This document shows positions 9,025-19,063 of a stretch of 64,000 nt of DNA, in pieces. Every line of letters begins with the position of its first letter. Position 1 is the stretch's first letter. Made by a program: the position numbers and the translations under genes. Source of the DNA: Candidatus Poribacteria bacterium (lineage in GTDB: Bacteria > Poribacteria > WGA-4E > WGA-3G); contig JAPPNJ010000053.1 of NCBI GenBank assembly GCA_028818705.1, forward strand, positions 48,628 to 112,627, given 5' to 3'. Below the pieces are notes generated by a model. It searched no databases, had not been told where the DNA came from, and worked only from the letters and a program-made list of their open reading frames with translations.

Positions 9025-10473
9025 TTACATCGGTCCCACCCGTCGTGGTCCTATGTCCATGGCAAACATAGAGGCATCAAAATTTCGCTTTATCAATTCC
9101 ATTTTGATGTTTTGCTTCACTGGTGTATGCCAGAGATTGTTAAACTCGTCCGGGTCATCAATAAGATCGTAGAGTTCACCTTCATCGTGTCCGTGATATA
9201 CTACCAATTTGTAACGCTCATCTCGGTACATCGTTGCGAAAGAGTGATCCGGCAGATCAACGGCATCGTAGTACTCGCATCGGACAAAGTCGCGGTGATA
9301 GTCCGCATCCACCTCTCCTCGGAGAATGGGCAGTAGCGATCGTCCGTGCATTTCGTCAGGCACCGTTAACCCTGCTAATTCCAAAAGGGTTGGTGCTTTA
9401 TCAACGAGTTCAACGAGCGCATTGCTTCTCAAACCGCTCACAAATTGTCCTTGCCATGAGAAAATCAGTGGCACCCTGACTAAACCCTCATAAAATCGGC
9501 ACCCTTTCTGTATTAAGCCGTGGTCGCCGAGTGTCTCGCCGTGGTCGCTTGTGAAGATGATAACTGTATTTTCTCGCTGTCCCGTCTCTTCCAACGTTTC
9601 AAGGATCCTGCCCAATTGTTCATCAACGAGCTGAACCATGGCATAATAGGCGGCTATGAGCGTCTTAGCATCCCTTGCGCCGACAGCCTCCGCTTCTTGA
9701 CGTGGGGTCTGGGGCAAGATCGGGCTACGGATGTCTAATTCATCTGGCACACGCCCTTTGGACTGAAAATCGATGGCTTGCAATCGAGTCTGTTGTTCAA
9801 GATCACTCTCTCGAAAGAGCGGTTCCGGCATCTCCGCTGGATCATACTGTTCTCGGTGCGTCTGCGGCGGATTGAACGGTGGATGCGGATCGTAGATGTT
9901 GACGCTCGCGAGCCACGGCCCATCCCGTTCTTCACGGATGAACTCTATCGTTTTCTCGGCACACCAAGTCGTCTGATGTAATTCTGCCGGCACGCCTTCT
10001 GGATTCCGATTCAACTCACCGAGTATATATCCTTTTGAACGGACCCAATCTGCGTAGTCATGCCCCTGCTCCCAGTCATCGCGTGGGGCGTGGCTGTATT
10101 GCCAGTAGCGATACCCGTCGTCCGTGCGTGGTTCCACGCGACCGTAAGCACTTGCGAGATGAAGCTTGCCGATCAGTCCACAATCATATCCGATGTCTGC
10201 GAGAGTACGCGTCACAAGCGGATACGCTGCTGGAAAGAAATCATTTCCGTTACGAAGCGCGTGCGTTGCACCCGGATACATACCTGTGAGAAAACTCGCT
10301 CGGCTCGGTGTACAGATAGGGCTCTGACAATAGGCATGCGTGAACGCTACCCCATCCGCTACTAAACTATCAATGTGCGGTGTTAATACATAGGGATTGC
10401 CTAATGCGCCGATTGTGTCGTAACGTTGCTGATCTGTGCAAACCCAGAGTATATTGGGTGCCTTAGCAGCCAT
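9025..10473 (-). CDS. Type I sulfatase (alkaline phosphatase superfamily)
   Basis: 482 residues. It opens with the metal-binding start NILWVCTDQQRYDTIG. The formylglycine signature is CTPSRASFLTG (residues about 55-65), whose Cys must be converted to formylglycine before the enzyme can hydrolyse sulfate esters. The distal metal site is TSDHGETLGDHGL. There is no signal peptide, so it would act in the cytoplasm on imported substrate or use a non-classical route. It precedes the small membrane peptide and the methyltransferase on the minus strand. The substrate cannot be inferred. The maturase is not visible here: the FGE-fold proteins in this window lack the catalytic Cys pair. Confidence 0.93.
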   Translation of the reverse strand: MAAKAPNILWVCTDQQRYDTIGALGNPYVLTPHIDSLVADGVAFTHAYCQSPICTPSRASFLTGMYPGATHALRNGNDFFPAAYPLVTRTLADIGYDCGLIGKLHLASAYGRVEPRTDDGYRYWQYSHAPRDDWEQGHDYADWVRSKGYILGELNRNPEGVPAELHQTTWCAEKTIEFIREERDGPWLASVNIYDPHPPFNPPQTHREQYDPAEMPEPLFRESDLEQQTRLQAIDFQSKGRVPDELDIRSPILPQTPRQEAEAVGARDAKTLIAAYYAMVQLVDEQLGRILETLEETGQRENTVIIFTSDHGETLGDHGLIQKGCRFYEGLVRVPLIFSWQGQFVSGLRSNALVELVDKAPTLLELAGLTVPDEMHGRSLLPILRGEVDADYHRDFVRCEYYDAVDLPDHSFATMYRDERYKLVVYHGHDEGELYDLIDDPDEFNNLWHTPVKQNIKMELIKRNFDASMFAMDIGPRRVGPM

Positions 10474-10494
10474 CGATTAGCCTCTTTGTGCGTG

Positions 10495-12093
10495 CTATTG
10501 AGTCGTCGCGTTAAATCCGGTCTCTTTAACAATGTTTGCGAGGTCAGCGGCAGTGACAGTATTCTTACGGACCTTAATGATTGCCTGATTAGGGAGAGAA
10601 ACTTTAACACTGATAACGCTTTGGTGATGTGTAAGTGCATCCTGCACTTTTGCGACACAAGCCCCTCACGTCATACCTGTAACAACCAAAGCGACATCCT
10701 CGCTGCCCGCTGGTTCAATTGGTACAGACATAAAGGCGTTCAGCAGTTTTCCAGAAGCGGTGTCAAATACCCGAATCTTTCCGTCGAAACCACCTGTAGC
10801 GAGTTGTTTACCATCGGGATGGAACGAGACTGCAAAGACGCCAACTGCATCGCCCTGCATAGATGCCAACCGCTTCCCATCTTCTACGTTGTAGACGCGG
10901 GCTTCGCCACCGGCGCAGCCTGTAGCAAACTGACTGCCGTCTGCTGAAAACGCGTAACCCTCAATCGAACCCGATTGCGCTTCATAGGCTTGGATGAGGT
11001 TAAAGTCGGTATTGCCGACATCCCTTTGGATCTCGCGAAAAATCTTGTAGAGGCGAGGTATTCTATCTTCACCACCACTTAGCACCTGATCTTCAGTGGG
11101 GTGTCGTGCGATGGTATTGATTTCGCCGTAGCCTTTGTTACTGGAGTTGATGTCGTCAACAAAAGAACCGGTGCTTACTTCAACCAATTTAAGAGCGGTA
11201 TCCCGTCCGGCACTTACAAAATGCGACCCATCGGTGGAGAAAATTGTACCGAAGACCCAGTCGCTGTGGTTATCGAATTTAATCAGTTCTTTTTCATCTG
11301 TAACGGAAAGGAGACGCACGGTTTGATCTGAACACCCGAAAGCAACGCGACTGGCATCTGGTGAGAAAGAGAGTCCGTACACGGTGTCATAACTGGAGCG
11401 CATCGCTTTAATGAGGGTATTCGTCGCGGTATCCCAGAGTTGTATTTCACCAAACTGCGCTGGGGATCCACCCGCTACTCCTAATATCTTTCCGTCTGTT
11501 GTGTAAGTGAGTGATTCTATGCGATGTGCCTTGCCTACCAAGCGCGCTTTGAGTTCAAAATTCGTTGTATCATACAATAAAACTTCGCGGAAGCCAGAAA
11601 TGGCAAGCGTGCTACCATCGGGTGAATACGCGATAGCGGAGACGACGGGAGGTACTGTGTAAGTTGGATAATTTCCTTCACCCATATCATCGACTTCGTC
11701 GGGTGTGTCGTCGTTCGCACCTTCAAGGATCCAACGTCGGAAAAGTTCAACTTCTTCAGCGGAAAGCGGTTCCATGTTCTGCGGCATCGCGGGTTCATCA
11801 CCGGAAATGAGCTTAATGATGAGACTTTCATCGGGTTTTCCTGGGATGATTGCCTCTCCCGCCATTCCGCCCCGTTTTAGGTCGGTATAGGTTGTTACAA
11901 TCAGGTCGCCATTCGGATCACCGGGGTGATGGCATCCTTGACAACTCCGTTTGAGAATCGGGACAATTTGTGCATGGTAGCTGACTGCTGAACCTGAAGC
12001 ATGATTGTCCGCCGTTACAAACGGGCCCCATACTACAAAACAGAACAGATATACTGCTAAATGAATCATAAACCTCGATCGCGATTTATTCAT
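10495..12093 (-). CDS. Probable selenoprotein: cytochrome c-like, WD40 and HMA domain fusion with in-frame UGA
   Basis: 532 residues if the UGA at 10666-10668 is read as selenocysteine; it stops at residue 475 otherwise. Signal peptide 1-28 from the ATG at 12093 (an upstream GTG is possible). A planctomycete-type cytochrome domain has CQGCH at residues 51-55 and PAMPQNMEPL. WD40 blades span about 150-460. After the UGA the same frame continues for 56 codons and completes a heavy-metal-associated domain (about 464-532): VTGMT-U-GACVAKVQDAL, then VISVKVSLPNQ and IVKETGFNATTQ, ending at TAG 10495. The UGA sits exactly at the first Cys of the GMTCxxC metal site, giving UxxC. A perfect hairpin with a GGA tip follows 17-33 bases downstream, where bacterial SECIS elements lie. 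Ordinary annotation would truncate the gene and miss the domain. A simple nonsense mutation or a sequencing error (TGT/TGC to TGA) remains possible. Confidence 0.75.
10633..10649 (-). other. SECIS-like hairpin downstream of the in-frame UGA
   Basis: On the minus strand AAGTGCA, loop GGA, TGCACTT forms a perfect 7-bp stem starting 17 bases after the UGA, with the two loop Gs at bases 24-25. Bacterial SECIS elements are coding-region hairpins just after the UGA with a G-rich (often GGU) tip. The fdhF element of E. coli has a comparable GCAGGUCUGC tip. SelB binding is inferred, not shown. Confidence 0.6.
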
Positions 12094-12236
12094 ATTTGTC
12101 GAAAACCCTCCCACCCGTTACGGTGTGGTTCTATAGCAAGCTGCGCCAAGAATGTCGTGGTTAACATATTTTTGCAATAATTATACCACATTTTCACAAT
12201 GAAATTCAAGAAAAAAATCGTGTCAAATATTTCCAG

Positions 12237-12265
12237 TTGACATCTGTTGAAAAATAGGATATACT
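12237..12265 (+). promoter_or_regulatory. Sigma-70 promoter for the YceI gene
   Basis: TTGACA at 12237-12242 and TATACT at 12260-12265 with a 17-base spacer, close to consensus. The predicted transcript would start near 12272 and leave a leader of about 110 bases before the ATG at 12381. The leader carries a copy of the TTGCCAGTTTGTAGCATAA repeat, which recurs at about 57.84 kb. Confidence 0.65.
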
Positions 12266-12380
12266 TCTTTTGCCTAATATAATCCAAGTTGCCAGTTTGT
12301 AGCATAACCCGTTGGGTTAATATAAGGCTATATTTTCCTATGAAACACACTTATCAAACAAATCGAAGGAGATTTTTTTC

Positions 12381-12998
12381 ATGAAAACAGATTTAGGACG
12401 TAAACTACAGATTTTCTACATTGGAAGTCTCGTTTTAGCATTACTCATCATCGGCTTCACTCACAGCGGACAACTCGCAGATGCGGCGAATGCCTATGAA
12501 ATTGACACTGCCCATTCAATGATAATCTTTCGCGCAAAACACAAGGGCATAGCTTATAACTATGGCAGGTTTAATGAGTTCACCGGCGGGATCACAATGG
12601 ATGAAACCGATATATCCAAAAGCACCGTGGAATTCGAAGTAAAAACAGCAAGTGTTGATACCGCCAACAACAAACGCGATCAGCACCTCAGAAGCCCCGA
12701 CTTTTTCAGCGCGAAGCAGTTTCCGGTCATTACCTTCAAAAGCACGGCAGTGGGTATGAAGGAAGGAAAAGAAGATGTGCTGGAGGTTACGGGTGATCTT
12801 GAACTACTCGGGGTTAAGAAATCTATCACCGTAGATGTTGCTATTACAGGAAAAGGCACAGGACAGCAGGGAGAATCCGTGATTGGATTCGAGAGCGTCT
12901 TTACGATTAAGCGGAGCGAATTCGGTATGACCTACGGCACCGGTGCCGTCAGCGATGATATCCGACTTACGGTTGCTATTGAAGCGAAGCAGAAATAG
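12381..12998 (+). CDS. YceI family periplasmic lipid-binding-like protein
   Basis: 205 residues, ATG with AAGGAG ribosome binding site. The signal peptide spans about residues 1-35 (LVLALLIIGFTHSGQLADAANA). The mature part is a YceI lipocalin-like barrel: YEIDTAHSMIIFRAKHKG at the start, then VEFEVKTASVDTANNKRDQHLRS, DFFSAKQFPVITFKS, and SEFGMTYG near the end. YceI proteins bind isoprenoid or other amphiphilic molecules in the periplasm. It is the first gene of the plus-strand block and diverges from the cytochrome-WD40-HMA gene, with its own promoter. Confidence 0.93.
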   Translation: MKTDLGRKLQIFYIGSLVLALLIIGFTHSGQLADAANAYEIDTAHSMIIFRAKHKGIAYNYGRFNEFTGGITMDETDISKSTVEFEVKTASVDTANNKRDQHLRSPDFFSAKQFPVITFKSTAVGMKEGKEDVLEVTGDLELLGVKKSITVDVAITGKGTGQQGESVIGFESVFTIKRSEFGMTYGTGAVSDDIRLTVAIEAKQK

Positions 12999-13143
12999 AA
13001 ACATCTATCGAGTTACCAAAGAGGGTAAATAGCTTTTGGGGTAGTATGGAAGTGGCGTATAGATAGACGTTATACGTCCTAATCTACTGTTGGCGTGCTT
13101 TTTAAACGCGCCACCCCATAAAGCACACAGATGGAGATCCGTG

Positions 13144-14049
13144 ATGTTTCCAACCAAACAACTTTTTTTCAGTTTACTGCTACCAACGATTATCGGCGGT
13201 GGGATTTTCATATTCGCGAGATCTCGCTCTCCCAAAGAATATGCAACTGTTAGATACGAAAGAGGACAAGATGGATTCATAGGTTGGCTTATCGCTGCTG
13301 CACTGGGTATTAGCTACATAGTCGGCTATCTCGGTTTGGAGGGGTTGCCAGCATTTCCGCCGCGTCAGGGAATACATTGGCTCTGTTATCTCGCTATTAT
13401 CGGGTTGATCGTAGGGGTTTTTTGGCATTTGCCGGTGTGGGGTCCGATAGCACAGGTAGCACTTTCTATTATTATACCGCGTCTCCTCCTCACTACAACA
13501 TTTAAGTACACATGGGGACCCATTGCAGGAATTATCTGGTGGGTGTTTCTCGCTGTTGCTATTTTTATTTTTTGGCATTTCATAGAGCAGAGTTTTAGGA
13601 CGCTACCGTCTGGTGCGTCCGGTCCGTTTGTCTACTTTGGACTTTGTGGAGGAACCGCCTTAATTCTCGCACTTTCAGGAAGTTTGCGGTTGGCACAACA
13701 CTGTGGGATTTTAGTGGCACTCTTCGCAGCGAGTTGGATTATTATGCTCGTCCTACAACGGGACAGGAAGCGGTTCGTTTTTCCACGGGGCACCTCACCG
13801 GTTGTAACACTTCTACTTGCTGGCATCTGGATGAACGGTTATTTCTTTGCAGAGGTGCCGACGGTGAGTGCTATTTTGTTAGCGATCTCACCCCTCTTAG
13901 CACAGGTCGGACGGATAGAGGCAGTTCAGGGACTCGGTGCGCGGCGTTCTATCCTTGTCCAAGTAGGAGCCATCGCGCTGCCTGTTATTATTGCTATAGG
14001 TGTTGCTGTTGCCCGTTCTGGCTTCTTCGGTGACAATAACAGTTATTAA
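13144..14049 (+). CDS. Polytopic membrane protein of unknown function
   Basis: 301 residues from the ATG at 13144, chosen because GGAG lies 7 bases upstream; an in-frame start further upstream would add a non-hydrophobic leader. About nine hydrophobic segments span the whole protein, for example LLLPTIIGGGIFIFA, LIAAALGISYIVGYLGL, WWVFLAVAIFIFWHFI and IGVAVARSG near the end. No family motif is recognised. It sits between YceI and the YCF48 lipoprotein on the same strand. Confidence 0.8.
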   Translation: MFPTKQLFFSLLLPTIIGGGIFIFARSRSPKEYATVRYERGQDGFIGWLIAAALGISYIVGYLGLEGLPAFPPRQGIHWLCYLAIIGLIVGVFWHLPVWGPIAQVALSIIIPRLLLTTTFKYTWGPIAGIIWWVFLAVAIFIFWHFIEQSFRTLPSGASGPFVYFGLCGGTALILALSGSLRLAQHCGILVALFAASWIIMLVLQRDRKRFVFPRGTSPVVTLLLAGIWMNGYFFAEVPTVSAILLAISPLLAQVGRIEAVQGLGARRSILVQVGAIALPVIIAIGVAVARSGFFGDNNSY

Positions 14050-14206
14050 TAGAACGAACAAAAAATCGAAGAAGCTTGTCTAAATATCTAAGAATAATTT
14101 CGTAAATAGCGGGACCTATCGGTAAAGAAGCGGTCTATTTTGCGTGGTAAAAAAGATTTGATCATCCGCTCGGTTGGGATAAAAGAACATACATTTGGAG
14201 GCAAAA

Positions 14207-17200
14207 ATGGGTTTGGTACGTAATTTGAACTTTCCTATCATAGCATTTCTGCTTGGCATCTTGATCCTCTTCAACGGTTGTGTAAAGATGGAGGCGACCC
14301 GGAAAGCGGATTGGGAAACCCATTTCACAGACTTGCACTTCGTCAATCATAAACAGGGGTGGATTGTCGGGGAACAGGGGCTGATTATCTATACAGCAGA
14401 TGGCGGCAAAACGTGGAAGCAACAAGAAGTTGACACAACAGAAGTTGGATATCGTATGCCCGATGCGACTTTAGATTTCAAAGCGGTCTACTTTACCAAT
14501 GCAAACTACGGATGGGCGGTCGGCGATGAAGGATTAGTTGCAACGACTGATGACGGTGGTAAACATTGGACCTTGCAACGAAGCGGGACGTCTGCGATGC
14601 TCCTTGATGTCTATTTTGCTAATTCAAAAGAGGGCTGGATCGTTGGCGAAGACTCGGATGTTCTCTATACCGAGAATGGCGGAAAAGAGTGGAAACGTTA
14701 TGAATATGTCAGTGAGTTCATGCTTAACGGGGTCTGGTTCGTAGACGATTCAACGGGATGGATTGTTGGTACACACGATAGGATCTATCATACCAAAACA
14801 GGTGGAAAAGAGTGGCGGGAACAGAGCAACCGCTTTGAAGGCGAGCGTGACCGGATGATTAACGACAATAAACAGGTCTTCTTCGTTAGCGATAGTGAAG
14901 GCTGGATTGTTGGCAGTGATGGCTCGATCTTTCATACAACGACAGGTGGTATAAACTGGGAACGTCAAGACAGCCGTATTCCTCTTATTAATGGACACGT
15001 CCGAGATACCATCAATAGCATCCATTTCACAGATGAAAACTACGGAGTCGCTGTAGCAGATGTTGGTTTTATCACGCGGACGGAAGATGGCGGGGACAAC
15101 TGGCAGTTGATGGATAGTGGCACGGAAAACAACTTGACTGGAATCCAATTTACGACCCCTACGGAGGCATGGGCAGTTGGATGGTACGGTACCATTCTAC
15201 ATACAACAGATGCCGGTGCGACCTGGGAGATGACCAGCGGCACGACCGCCAACGACCTACAGAATGTCCAGTTTACCAACGCGAACCGCGCAATTGCAGT
15301 CGGTAGGCGTGGAACTATGGCGGTGACCGACGATGGTGGTCAGACATGGAACGAAATTGAGACAGATATTTGGGACGGTATCTGGAATATTTATTTCGCT
15401 ACCGACAAACACGGTTGGGCGGTCGGCGAACGCGGACTCATCGTCCACACCAACGATGGCGGTCTAAACTGGGAACGTCAGCGTAGCGGTTCGGCATTTA
15501 CGCTCCGTTCCGTCCACTTTATTAGTCCTCAAAAGGGTTGGACTGTTGGAGACCTGGGTACCATTTTACATACAATTGACGGTGGACAAACGTGGCTGCC
15601 ACAGACTGCTGTTGGAGATTTCCTCTCCCTTATGCTAAAAGGCGTATTTTTCCTTGATGAAAAGAAGGGTTGGGCTATCGGATGGCCCGGTGTCTGCCTT
15701 GCGACCGAAGACGGCGGTTTGAGTTGGACCCAGCAGACAACGGGGACCTTTAATGAACTCTATGCAGTTTACTTCACCGACGAAAATACAGGATGGATTA
15801 TTGGACAGTTCGGTGAAATTTTACATACAAAGAACGGGGGTGAGAAGTGGAGTTTCCAGCGTAGTGGCACGCGAGAGAATCTCAATAAACTTTACTTTGC
15901 TGATGCACAGCACGGATTAATTGTCGGTGATAATGGCGTGATGCTCACGACCCTTAACAGCGGTGCAAAGTGGGAACTTCAAGAAAGCGGCACTGACAAT
16001 GACCTTTATGGGTTAGCACTCTCCCCCGATGGCGTTGTAGCAGTAGGCAAGGGTGGAATTGCGATGCGCTATTCCGTTGAAGAGACGGAATTACCTGCGA
16101 AACTACCACCAGTCGCCGAAGAGGTTGAAATTGTCACTGCTGAAGCGGATACCGATATTGAACCTATTGTTTACCATTGGGATATTCTCCGACAGGCAAC
16201 TTGGAGAACAGACTTTGCGGATACTCATTTTGTAGATGCGCAAAATGGATGGGCGGTCGGCTCGGATGGCGCAGTAGCACATACCACAGATGGCGGAAAA
16301 ACGTGGCTTCCGCAACACAGTGGTGTTGACGAAGATTTGCGAGACGTAGAATTCGTTGATGAAAAACATGGACGAATCCTTGGTGCTGGTGTCTTGCTTC
16401 AGACCGAAGATGGTGGTGAAACGTGGCAGCCAATTCTCCAATCAACCAAGCAAAACCTCCCACGTGTTAGCACAATGCACTTCCTAAACGCTAAAGAGGG
16501 ATGGCTCGGTGCCAGGATTGGGGAAATTTTACACACGATCGACGGTGGCAAAACGTGGAAAATCCAAAAAACTGGAACGACAACAGCAAGTATCACTGAC
16601 ATTCATTTCATCAACAGTCAGGAAGGTTGGGCAGTCACGCCTCAACGTCGCGATGGTGGATTTATTCTCCACTCCGTTGACGGTGGTGATTACTGGAAAA
16701 TCCAAGCAAAGACGAACCAGCCTGGTGTTGCCGTCCACTTTGCTGACGAAAACCGCGGTTGGGTAATCCTCGGTAACGGTAACTCCTTACTCAGTGAAGA
16801 TGGTGGTGAAACTTGGAGATTGCAAACCACAAGCCAAAGCACAAGCCGTTTACGAAATATCACCTTCCGCTCTCATACAGAGGCATGGGCACTTGGTGGC
16901 GGTGGTGCTTATGTCACCAATGATCAGGGTCTGACTTGGAAAGCGGTTCCTGTTGATACGGGAGACGAAATAGGCGATGATATGTCCGCTATGGGAGAAT
17001 TCAATCCCTTCTTACTCGAAGAATCCGAATTAGAATCCGAAGAATCTGAAGAAGTGGAAGAAGAGGTATCGGAGGGACCGACGCTGACATACGACGAGAC
17101 ACCGGAAGAAATTCAAAATCGGCTTCGGGCACAGAGACAACGTCCGGGACGTCTTGCACCTGAAGGTGAATTGCCCCCTAACGCAGAACGAGCGACGCCA

Positions 17201-18292
17201 GAACGCCAAGCACAGCAACAGCCGCCTCCACCGCCACCTGAACCTGAAAGAGGATTCGGAAGACGACGCGGTGGACAGCGAATCGCCAGTGTTTACTTTC
17301 TTGATGCGGAACAGGCATGGGCAGCCGGCAGAGCAGGCAGTATCTATCACACCGTAGATGGTGGACAAACATGGGAACGTCAGCTCGGTGAGTCGCAACG
17401 CAGCGATTTCCGAGAAATCCTTTTCTACGACGATAAAAATGGGTGGATAGCAGGAGATGGCGGTATTTTATTGGAGACCCAAGATGGTGGACAGACGTGG
17501 GAGTCCCTTCCAAGCCAAACACGTCAACGCCTTATCGGTATACACTTTGCCAGCCTTGAACCGAAATGGGGCTGGACAATGCAACGCGACGGCACTGTTC
17601 TCTATACCACAGACGGCACAACTTGGACAGCAGGGGACACGCCCGAACAGCCGCCATTTATGGAAGGTGATCCTCCAGGGACATTCTCGCTGAACGATGT
17701 TGATTTTGGAAAGTTCTCTGAAGGCTGGGCGGTTGGTAGAATGGGCTACATCATCCATAACAAAGATGGCGGTCCGACGTGGGCACCTCAGCGCACCACT
17801 GCAAACGACACGCTCATGGATGTGGATATGTCATTTGCACCCCTCGGTTGGTCTGTCGGGCAGGCTGGTGTGACCCAGCGAACCATCAACGGTGGTGAGT
17901 ATTGGCGGATGCACGAAACTAAGTCGAATTACGATCTCAATGCCGTTTCCTTTATCGCTAAACGTACAGGATGGGCGGCTGGTGAAGCCGGTATTATCTT
18001 AAAGACTACCGATGGTGGTTTCAATTGGGCGCCTAAATCGACCGGCGTTAACAAAACGCTTCACGGTATCCTCGCACTCTCTGAAAATGAAATTTACGCG
18101 GTTGGTGAAGAGGGGATAATTATTCACTCAACTGACGGCGGTGAAACGTGGGAACAAGAACACACCGATATTGATAATAACCTCTATGTTATTACACGTG
18201 CCAAGGACGGTAAAGCGTTGTGGGTTGTTGGGCAGTGGGGTGTCGTCCTTCGCCGGAAGTTAGAAACCCAAGAACAGATGTCAATGCGGTGA
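14207..18292 (+). CDS. Giant YCF48/BNR-repeat lipoprotein
   Basis: 1361 residues. I start it at the ATG at 14207, 5 bases after GGAGG, rather than at the in-frame TTG at 14195. The lipobox is LFNGC, Cys 25, so it is anchored in a membrane. About 26 repeats follow, each near GWxVGxxGxIxHTxDGGxTWxxQ, typical of YCF48/HCF136-like propellers (photosystem II assembly factor family) and sialidase-like BNR folds. They form three arrays (about 40-625, 665-920, 1025-1361). The last two are separated by an acidic then proline/glutamine-rich linker (about 930-1025, with EESEEVEEEV and QQPPPPPPEPE). The family is a scaffold rather than an enzyme. The size and triple-array layout suggest a large surface-exposed binding protein. 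Confidence 0.9.
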   Translation: MGLVRNLNFPIIAFLLGILILFNGCVKMEATRKADWETHFTDLHFVNHKQGWIVGEQGLIIYTADGGKTWKQQEVDTTEVGYRMPDATLDFKAVYFTNANYGWAVGDEGLVATTDDGGKHWTLQRSGTSAMLLDVYFANSKEGWIVGEDSDVLYTENGGKEWKRYEYVSEFMLNGVWFVDDSTGWIVGTHDRIYHTKTGGKEWREQSNRFEGERDRMINDNKQVFFVSDSEGWIVGSDGSIFHTTTGGINWERQDSRIPLINGHVRDTINSIHFTDENYGVAVADVGFITRTEDGGDNWQLMDSGTENNLTGIQFTTPTEAWAVGWYGTILHTTDAGATWEMTSGTTANDLQNVQFTNANRAIAVGRRGTMAVTDDGGQTWNEIETDIWDGIWNIYFATDKHGWAVGERGLIVHTNDGGLNWERQRSGSAFTLRSVHFISPQKGWTVGDLGTILHTIDGGQTWLPQTAVGDFLSLMLKGVFFLDEKKGWAIGWPGVCLATEDGGLSWTQQTTGTFNELYAVYFTDENTGWIIGQFGEILHTKNGGEKWSFQRSGTRENLNKLYFADAQHGLIVGDNGVMLTTLNSGAKWELQESGTDNDLYGLALSPDGVVAVGKGGIAMRYSVEETELPAKLPPVAEEVEIVTAEADTDIEPIVYHWDILRQATWRTDFADTHFVDAQNGWAVGSDGAVAHTTDGGKTWLPQHSGVDEDLRDVEFVDEKHGRILGAGVLLQTEDGGETWQPILQSTKQNLPRVSTMHFLNAKEGWLGARIGEILHTIDGGKTWKIQKTGTTTASITDIHFINSQEGWAVTPQRRDGGFILHSVDGGDYWKIQAKTNQPGVAVHFADENRGWVILGNGNSLLSEDGGETWRLQTTSQSTSRLRNITFRSHTEAWALGGGGAYVTNDQGLTWKAVPVDTGDEIGDDMSAMGEFNPFLLEESELESEESEEVEEEVSEGPTLTYDETPEEIQNRLRAQRQRPGRLAPEGELPPNAERATPERQAQQQPPPPPPEPERGFGRRRGGQRIASVYFLDAEQAWAAGRAGSIYHTVDGGQTWERQLGESQRSDFREILFYDDKNGWIAGDGGILLETQDGGQTWESLPSQTRQRLIGIHFASLEPKWGWTMQRDGTVLYTTDGTTWTAGDTPEQPPFMEGDPPGTFSLNDVDFGKFSEGWAVGRMGYIIHNKDGGPTWAPQRTTANDTLMDVDMSFAPLGWSVGQAGVTQRTINGGEYWRMHETKSNYDLNAVSFIAKRTGWAAGEAGIILKTTDGGFNWAPKSTGVNKTLHGILALSENEIYAVGEEGIIIHSTDGGETWEQEHTDIDNNLYVITRAKDGKALWVVGQWGVVLRRKLETQEQMSMR

Positions 18293-18305
18293 TATGGAGG
18301 CGTTC

Positions 18306-18878
18306 ATGTCATCTATTGCGGCAAGAACTTATCTGACCCCCGAAGAATATCTCGCTTTTGAGCGCAAGGCGACGACTAAACATGAGTACCTCGCTGGAGA
18401 AATAGTCGCGATGTCAGGCGCAAGTTTCGCGCATAATTTTATCACTGGGGATATCTTCGGTGAACTTCGCTTCCAGTTGAAAGGAGGGAAGTGTAGAGCT
18501 GCCACAAGTGATATGCGTGTCAAGGTCAATAAAACAGGATCCTATTTTTATCCCGATGTTGTCGTTTTTTGTGGTGAACCTCAGGCAGAGGATAGTCAAT
18601 CTGACACACTTCTCAACCCGACCGTTATAATAGAGGTGCTTTCTCCGTCAACGGAGGCACGTGACAGAGGAGAGAAATTCTGGCATTACCAGCAACTCGC
18701 GTCCTTGCGGGAATACGTCCTTGTCTCTCAAGATCGGGTTTGTGTTGAGCACTATCTTCGCGAAGGCACTTATTGGCTGCGGACGGAATTTCGGATACTT
18801 GAAGATGTAATGTCGCTTGCTTCAATTGAATGTGAGTTGAGTTTGCGTGACATTTACAGCAGTGTTGAAATGGAGTAA
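18306..18878 (+). CDS. Uma2 family (PD-(D/E)XK-fold) protein
   Basis: 190 residues. The ATG at 18306 lies 5 bases after GGAGG; the in-frame ATG at 18294 precedes that ribosome binding site and is less likely. Features of Uma2/DUF820: YLTPEEYLAFERKATTKHEY near the start, TSDMRVKV, FYPDVVVFCGEP, PTVIIEVLSPSTEARDRGEKF, YQQLASLREYVLVSQD. The D, E and following residues form the restriction-endonuclease-like fold, but the role of the family is unknown. The gene starts 14 bases after the YCF48 lipoprotein stop and may share its transcript. Confidence 0.92.
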   Translation: MSSIAARTYLTPEEYLAFERKATTKHEYLAGEIVAMSGASFAHNFITGDIFGELRFQLKGGKCRAATSDMRVKVNKTGSYFYPDVVVFCGEPQAEDSQSDTLLNPTVIIEVLSPSTEARDRGEKFWHYQQLASLREYVLVSQDRVCVEHYLREGTYWLRTEFRILEDVMSLASIECELSLRDIYSSVEME

Positions 18879-19003
18879 AAAAACTTGATGCAGCCAACGC
18901 GTTCCTCTACTCAAACCTCGAGATGTCTCTGATAAGGGGGTTAAGGGTTGTTGGAGAATTTCAAAGTAATTCTATAATTTACCATAGTTTGTGCCTGTCA
19001 AGT

Positions 19004-19027
19004 CGCAAACTGAAAGTTTGCGCTACA
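19004..19027. repeat. CGCAAACT hairpin repeat, copy 1
   Basis: CGCAAACT, loop GAA, AGTTTGCG is a perfect 8-bp stem followed by CTACA. The same hairpin recurs at 55106 and 57912 (loop AAC). It lies upstream of the VWA gene, between that gene and the Uma2 gene. Confidence 0.75.
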
Positions 19028-19063
19028 ATTCACTTGACCGAAACCGCAAGGAACGTTAAAAAA

